From: Aldehydirespirator sp965221605
GTDB taxonomy: Bacteria; Actinomycetota; Acidimicrobiia; Acidimicrobiales; Aldehydirespiratoraceae
Length of the DNA stretch: 64,000 bases
Reading direction: 5' to 3'
Assembly (NCBI GenBank): GCA_965221605.1
Contig: CBDCSK010000013.1
Coordinates: 248,001 to 312,000, forward strand
Shown: one piece after another, positions 60,172-64,000 of the stretch
How positions within the stretch are numbered: the stretch's first letter is position 1
How the letters are laid out: each line of letters opens with the position of its first letter
Made by a program: the position numbers and the translations under genes
Notes under the pieces: generated by a model
What the model saw: the letters and a program-made list of their open reading frames with translations, nothing else
What the model was told of the DNA's origin: nothing
Database searches by the model: none

Positions 60172-61269
60172 ATGGCCGGCCGTCCCGCACTGCGAACCCT
60201 GGGAGCGCTCCTGACCGGCGCGGCGCTGGTGGCGGCGTCCTGCGGAGGCGGCGACGGGGGCAGCGGCAGCAGCGCGACCGTGACCGTCGATCCGGCCGCT
60301 CCGACTCAGGAGTCGAGCCCCCCGCGGTCCGAGCCGGTGCGCATCCGCCTGGCGCTGCCGCCCGATCCGGTCTGGGAATGGCTGAAGGACTCGGGAACCG
60401 TGGCCGAGTGGGAGGCCTCCCGCAACGTCAGGATCGAGGCCAGCAGCCCCTTCGACCAGTTCTCGGCCTTCGCGGGCGGGCACGTCGATGTGGTGGTGAT
60501 CAACGCCTTGGAGATCCCCCAGCTCGTGGAGCAGTCCGACCGCGAGCCGGTGGTGGTCGGCCGGCTCATGACCGACCGCAGCTTCCTGGGTGTGAGGCGC
60601 ACCTCCCGGGCCGAGACCCTCGACGACCTGATCGAGGCGAGGATCACCGTCGACAGCGCGCTGGGCTCGACCCTGCTGTGGGGCGTCATCGCGGATGCCA
60701 TGCACGGCCTGGAGTTCCGGGTGGACAGCCCCGACTTCGACCTGGTGGTGGTGGAGTCGGCCAGCGTCTCGGACCTGGTGATGCGAAGCGATGTCGGCGC
60801 CTGCGTGTGCCTGCCCGACTTCAGCGTCTCGGACCTCGCCGACGGCCGGATGCGCCCCCTGTACGGCGGCAGGTCCGCGGCCGAGATCTACGCCACCGAC
60901 GTGATGGGGGACCCCGGGGCTCTGCCGGTCGCGGAGGCCCTCGTGGCGGACAGGCGGTGGGTCGCCCAGAACCGTGAGGCGGTCGAGGCCCTGCTGGGGC
61001 TGTGGGACGTCGGGCTGAGGAACTGGAAGGCCCAGAGGGAACTGCTCATCGCCGGCTATCCGCACCTCCTCTCGGTGCAGACCGACACCGAGATCGCGTG
61101 GATGACCGACTATGCGGCCGCGCGCGACTGGGTGCTGCCGTCGGTCTACCTGACTCCGCAGGACGCCGAGCTGCAGACCGGCATCTTCGCCCGGATGCAG
61201 AGCCTCGGGCTGGTACCCGCCGGTGCCCGCGAGCCCGATATGGACCTGTCCTTCCCGGCGGCTCCCTAG
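60172..61269 (+). CDS. ABC transporter substrate-binding lipoprotein (SsuA/NMT1 type)
   Basis: 365 residues from ATG 60172. Lipobox LVAASC is followed by a Gly/Ser spacer. The type II periplasmic binding fold of the nitrate/sulfonate/taurine group is visible: VRIRLALPPDPVWEWL, GHVDVVVINALEIPQL, a DRSFLGVRR hinge region and LDDLIEARITVDSALGSTLL. The gene precedes two permeases and an ATPase of the same transporter class. The ligand cannot be read off. Confidence 0.8.
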   Translation: MAGRPALRTLGALLTGAALVAASCGGGDGGSGSSATVTVDPAAPTQESSPPRSEPVRIRLALPPDPVWEWLKDSGTVAEWEASRNVRIEASSPFDQFSAFAGGHVDVVVINALEIPQLVEQSDREPVVVGRLMTDRSFLGVRRTSRAETLDDLIEARITVDSALGSTLLWGVIADAMHGLEFRVDSPDFDLVVVESASVSDLVMRSDVGACVCLPDFSVSDLADGRMRPLYGGRSAAEIYATDVMGDPGALPVAEALVADRRWVAQNREAVEALLGLWDVGLRNWKAQRELLIAGYPHLLSVQTDTEIAWMTDYAAARDWVLPSVYLTPQDAELQTGIFARMQSLGLVPAGAREPDMDLSFPAAP

Positions 61270-61283
61270 AGAGGACACGGAGC

Positions 61284-62108
61284 ATGCAGACCGTCCCATC
61301 AGTCACACCCGACGCCATGTCGGAGCTGTCGACCCGCGAGATGCGCCGGGCGGTGCTGCACCGCTGGTTCCTCCGGTTCAGCGTGCTGATCGGCTGGGGG
61401 GCGTTCATCGGCGCGTGGTACTTCTTCTCGCGGGTGGTCTTCGACCCCCAGCAGCTCCCCGAGCCCCATGTCGTGGCGGGCGAGTCGTGGACGCTGATCA
61501 CCGAGCGGGACTTCCGCACCAACATGCAGGCCAGCCTGCTCAGGGTGCTCGCCGGGTTCCTGCTGGCCGCCGCCGTCAGCTGTGGGCTGGGCTGGCTGAT
61601 CGCCTACAACGCCTGGTGGAGGACCCTGCTGGGCACGATCGTCCAGTTCGTGGTGAGCACACCCATCGTGGCTCTCGCCATTCTCACCCTGATCGTGTTC
61701 GGCGTGTCGTCGCTGGGACCGGTCATCGCCACCGCGCTGGTGGCCACCCCCTACATCATGATGAACGTCGCCCAGGGGCTGACCGGGGTGGACCGCAGGC
61801 TCATCGTGATGAGCGAGTCGTTCGGCCGCACCCGGTCCCAGATCATCGCGGGCGTGCTGTTGCCGTCGTCGCTCATCTCGGTGCTGGCCGGGGCCCGGCT
61901 GGCTTTCGCGGTGGCCTGGCGCATGGAGCTGCTCACCGAGATCTTCGCCGCCTCAGAAGGGGTGGGCTTCCAGATCCGCCGCAGCTTCGAGAGCTACGAC
62001 GTGCGCGGCATGATCGCCTGGACGGTGCTGTTCATCGCCGTGATGCTCATCTTCGAGAACCTCGTCTTCCGCCAGATCGAACGCCGGCTACAGGGCCGCA
62101 CCGAGTAG
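61284..62108 (+). CDS. ABC transporter permease 1 (SsuC/TauC type)
   Basis: 274 residues from ATG 61284, behind GAGAGGA. About six membrane helices are present. The EAA coupling loop (SESFGRTRSQIIAGVLLPSS) contacts the ATPase. It pairs with the second permease encoded next, since two different permeases in one importer suggests a heterodimer. It has the usual length for the SsuC/TauC group. Confidence 0.9.
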   Translation: MQTVPSVTPDAMSELSTREMRRAVLHRWFLRFSVLIGWGAFIGAWYFFSRVVFDPQQLPEPHVVAGESWTLITERDFRTNMQASLLRVLAGFLLAAAVSCGLGWLIAYNAWWRTLLGTIVQFVVSTPIVALAILTLIVFGVSSLGPVIATALVATPYIMMNVAQGLTGVDRRLIVMSESFGRTRSQIIAGVLLPSSLISVLAGARLAFAVAWRMELLTEIFAASEGVGFQIRRSFESYDVRGMIAWTVLFIAVMLIFENLVFRQIERRLQGRTE

Positions 62109-62137
62109 CTCCCGCCCACCCCCGCACCGAACGACCC

Positions 62138-63181
62138 ATGGCCGGCATCCCAGCAAGACCCGCCGACACCGAGGCCGAACCACCCATGACTGACATCGCC
62201 CAGAGATCCCCGGCCCCGCCGGGGCCCCACGACCCGGCGGCTCACGACCCCCGCAGCGCGCCCGCCCCGTCGGGGCCGAACGACCCCACCGCCTTCGCCG
62301 GCGGATTCCAGGAGTTCCCCACCCTGCCCGTCGAAGACCTGCGCCCGGCCGGCGACAGCAGGCAGTCCGGGCCCCGCCGGGTGCTGCGCCGGCCCTGGGT
62401 GGTGCAGCTGATCGCCTTCGTGATCCTGCTGGCGGTCTGGCAGTACCTGACCGTGGCCAGCGACCGGGTGCCCAGCATCGAGAAGGTCGCGTCGTTCATG
62501 GTCACCGAGATCACCGGCGGCTCCCACGGCGGGCTCCTCGTCGGCGAGTTCTGGGGTCCGCTGGGCCTCAGCCTGCAGCGCTTCGCCATCGGGCTGGCCA
62601 TCGGAATCCCCGCCGGAGCGGTGCTGGGGCTGGCGCTCGGCACCTCGAACTGGGTCCGGGGACTGCTCAACGACACCACCCTCGTGCTGCTGGCGCTGCC
62701 CGCGGTGGTGTGGGCCTTCCTGGCGTCGCTGTGGTTCGGCCTCACCTCCACCGCCCCGATCGTGGCCGTGGTGCTGACCGCCATCCCGTTCGTGGCCATC
62801 AACTTCAGCTCGGGCGTGCGCAGCATCGACCCGGCGCTCATGGAGATGTCCAAGGCGTACAAGGTGTCGCGCCGCAACCAGACGATCGACCTGCTTCTGG
62901 GCGGGACCCTCCCCAACGCGTTCACCGGCGTGCGCCTGGCGATCACCACCGGATGGAACAGCCTGCTCATCGTGGAGTGGTTCGGGGCCACCGCCGGCGT
63001 CGGCTGGCGGGCCAGGTTCTGGTACGACGCCCTGCGCTACCCAGGCTTCGTGGGGTGGGTGTTCCTGTTCGTGCTGATGATCACCGTGCTCGACCGGCTC
63101 GTGCTGAGGCGCCTCGAGCGTCGCGCCTTCCAGTGGACCCAGAGGCCGACGCTGTCCTTCGCCGAGGACTGGGGCGTGTGA
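62138..63181 (+). CDS. ABC transporter permease 2 (SsuC/TauC type)
   Basis: 347 residues from ATG 62138, or 331 from ATG 62186. A proline-rich cytoplasmic head of about 85 residues is unlike the normal family. Then come six helices and the EAA loop (MSKAYKVSRRNQTIDLLLGG, then TLPNAFTG). It forms a transporter with permease 1 and the ATPase 71 bases downstream. Confidence 0.88.
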   Translation: MAGIPARPADTEAEPPMTDIAQRSPAPPGPHDPAAHDPRSAPAPSGPNDPTAFAGGFQEFPTLPVEDLRPAGDSRQSGPRRVLRRPWVVQLIAFVILLAVWQYLTVASDRVPSIEKVASFMVTEITGGSHGGLLVGEFWGPLGLSLQRFAIGLAIGIPAGAVLGLALGTSNWVRGLLNDTTLVLLALPAVVWAFLASLWFGLTSTAPIVAVVLTAIPFVAINFSSGVRSIDPALMEMSKAYKVSRRNQTIDLLLGGTLPNAFTGVRLAITTGWNSLLIVEWFGATAGVGWRARFWYDALRYPGFVGWVFLFVLMITVLDRLVLRRLERRAFQWTQRPTLSFAEDWGV

Positions 63182-63251
63182 GGCCCCGGGCCCGCCCGCT
63201 GATCGGCGCAACAGTGCAACATCAAGACCGCAAGAGTTAAGGAAGGGCCAG

Positions 63252-64000
<749 letters not shown>

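Overview
The window is a high-G+C bacterial chromosome segment. Short 4-base gene overlaps, GTG starts, a Tad (Flp) pilus locus, CaiB-type CoA transferase, P450, acyl-CoA dehydrogenase and LpqB-style lipoproteins suggest an actinobacterium, perhaps of the Acidimicrobiia type. That assignment is an inference from gene content; no rRNA or tRNA gene was recognised.

Bases 1-14.9 kb are catabolic and housekeeping. They hold a three-subunit molybdenum hydroxylase (CoxLSM/xanthine dehydrogenase family) on the minus strand, an acyl-CoA dehydrogenase beside the N-terminal relic of another, and three tandem paralogous membrane microproteins. These are followed by a minus-strand set (amidohydrolase, CoA transferase, P450) carrying three single-base frameshifts, a TauD-type dioxygenase, an FtsX/MacB-like ABC exporter, a SnoaL-like protein, a prepilin peptidase and an enoyl-CoA hydratase.

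Bases 15.0-21.1 kb carry the core Tad pilus genes (CpaB-like, TadZ-like, TadA, TadB, TadC). The matching TadE/TadE/TadG pseudopilins lie 30 kb away at 51.5-53.0 kb. A pilin-like gene and a duplicate TadE sit in between at 40.7-41.6 kb. The tad locus therefore looks split by an accessory island.

The island (21.2-55 kb) is dense in defence and conflict genes. In order they are: a PD-(D/E)XK nuclease plus Ski2-like helicase pair resembling Hachiman; an IS3 relic; AbiEi with a broken AbiEii; MntA with a broken HepT; a tyrosine-integrase C-terminal relic; a single-chain nucleotidyltransferase-helical (HEPN-like) fusion (second copy at 53.8 kb); an IetA/IetS ATPase-subtilase pair; and a MORC-type GHKL ATPase next to a cytosine-5 methyltransferase fused to an iron-sulfur DNA glycosylase-like domain and a Vsr nuclease. 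Further right come an Abi/HEPN protein, an AAA ATPase with four 20-bp iteron-like repeats upstream, an SMC/OLD-type ATPase with a nuclease-like partner, NYN-domain proteins, a TIGR04255/HicB-like pair and AAA_14/DUF4143 ATPases. Many genes are truncated, and several sequence blocks (532 bp, about 465 bp, about 160 bp, 48 bp) are repeated, so the island has been rearranged repeatedly.

Bases 55.5-64 kb return to a chromosomal style: a LysM protein with a very long proline/glutamate repeat, a periplasmic-binding-type lipoprotein, and an SsuABC/TauABC-type ABC importer (lipoprotein, two permeases, ATPase cut by the window end).

Coordinates of starts were chosen by hand from overlaps and ribosome-binding-like sequence. 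Family calls rest on motifs read by eye; no database search was run.
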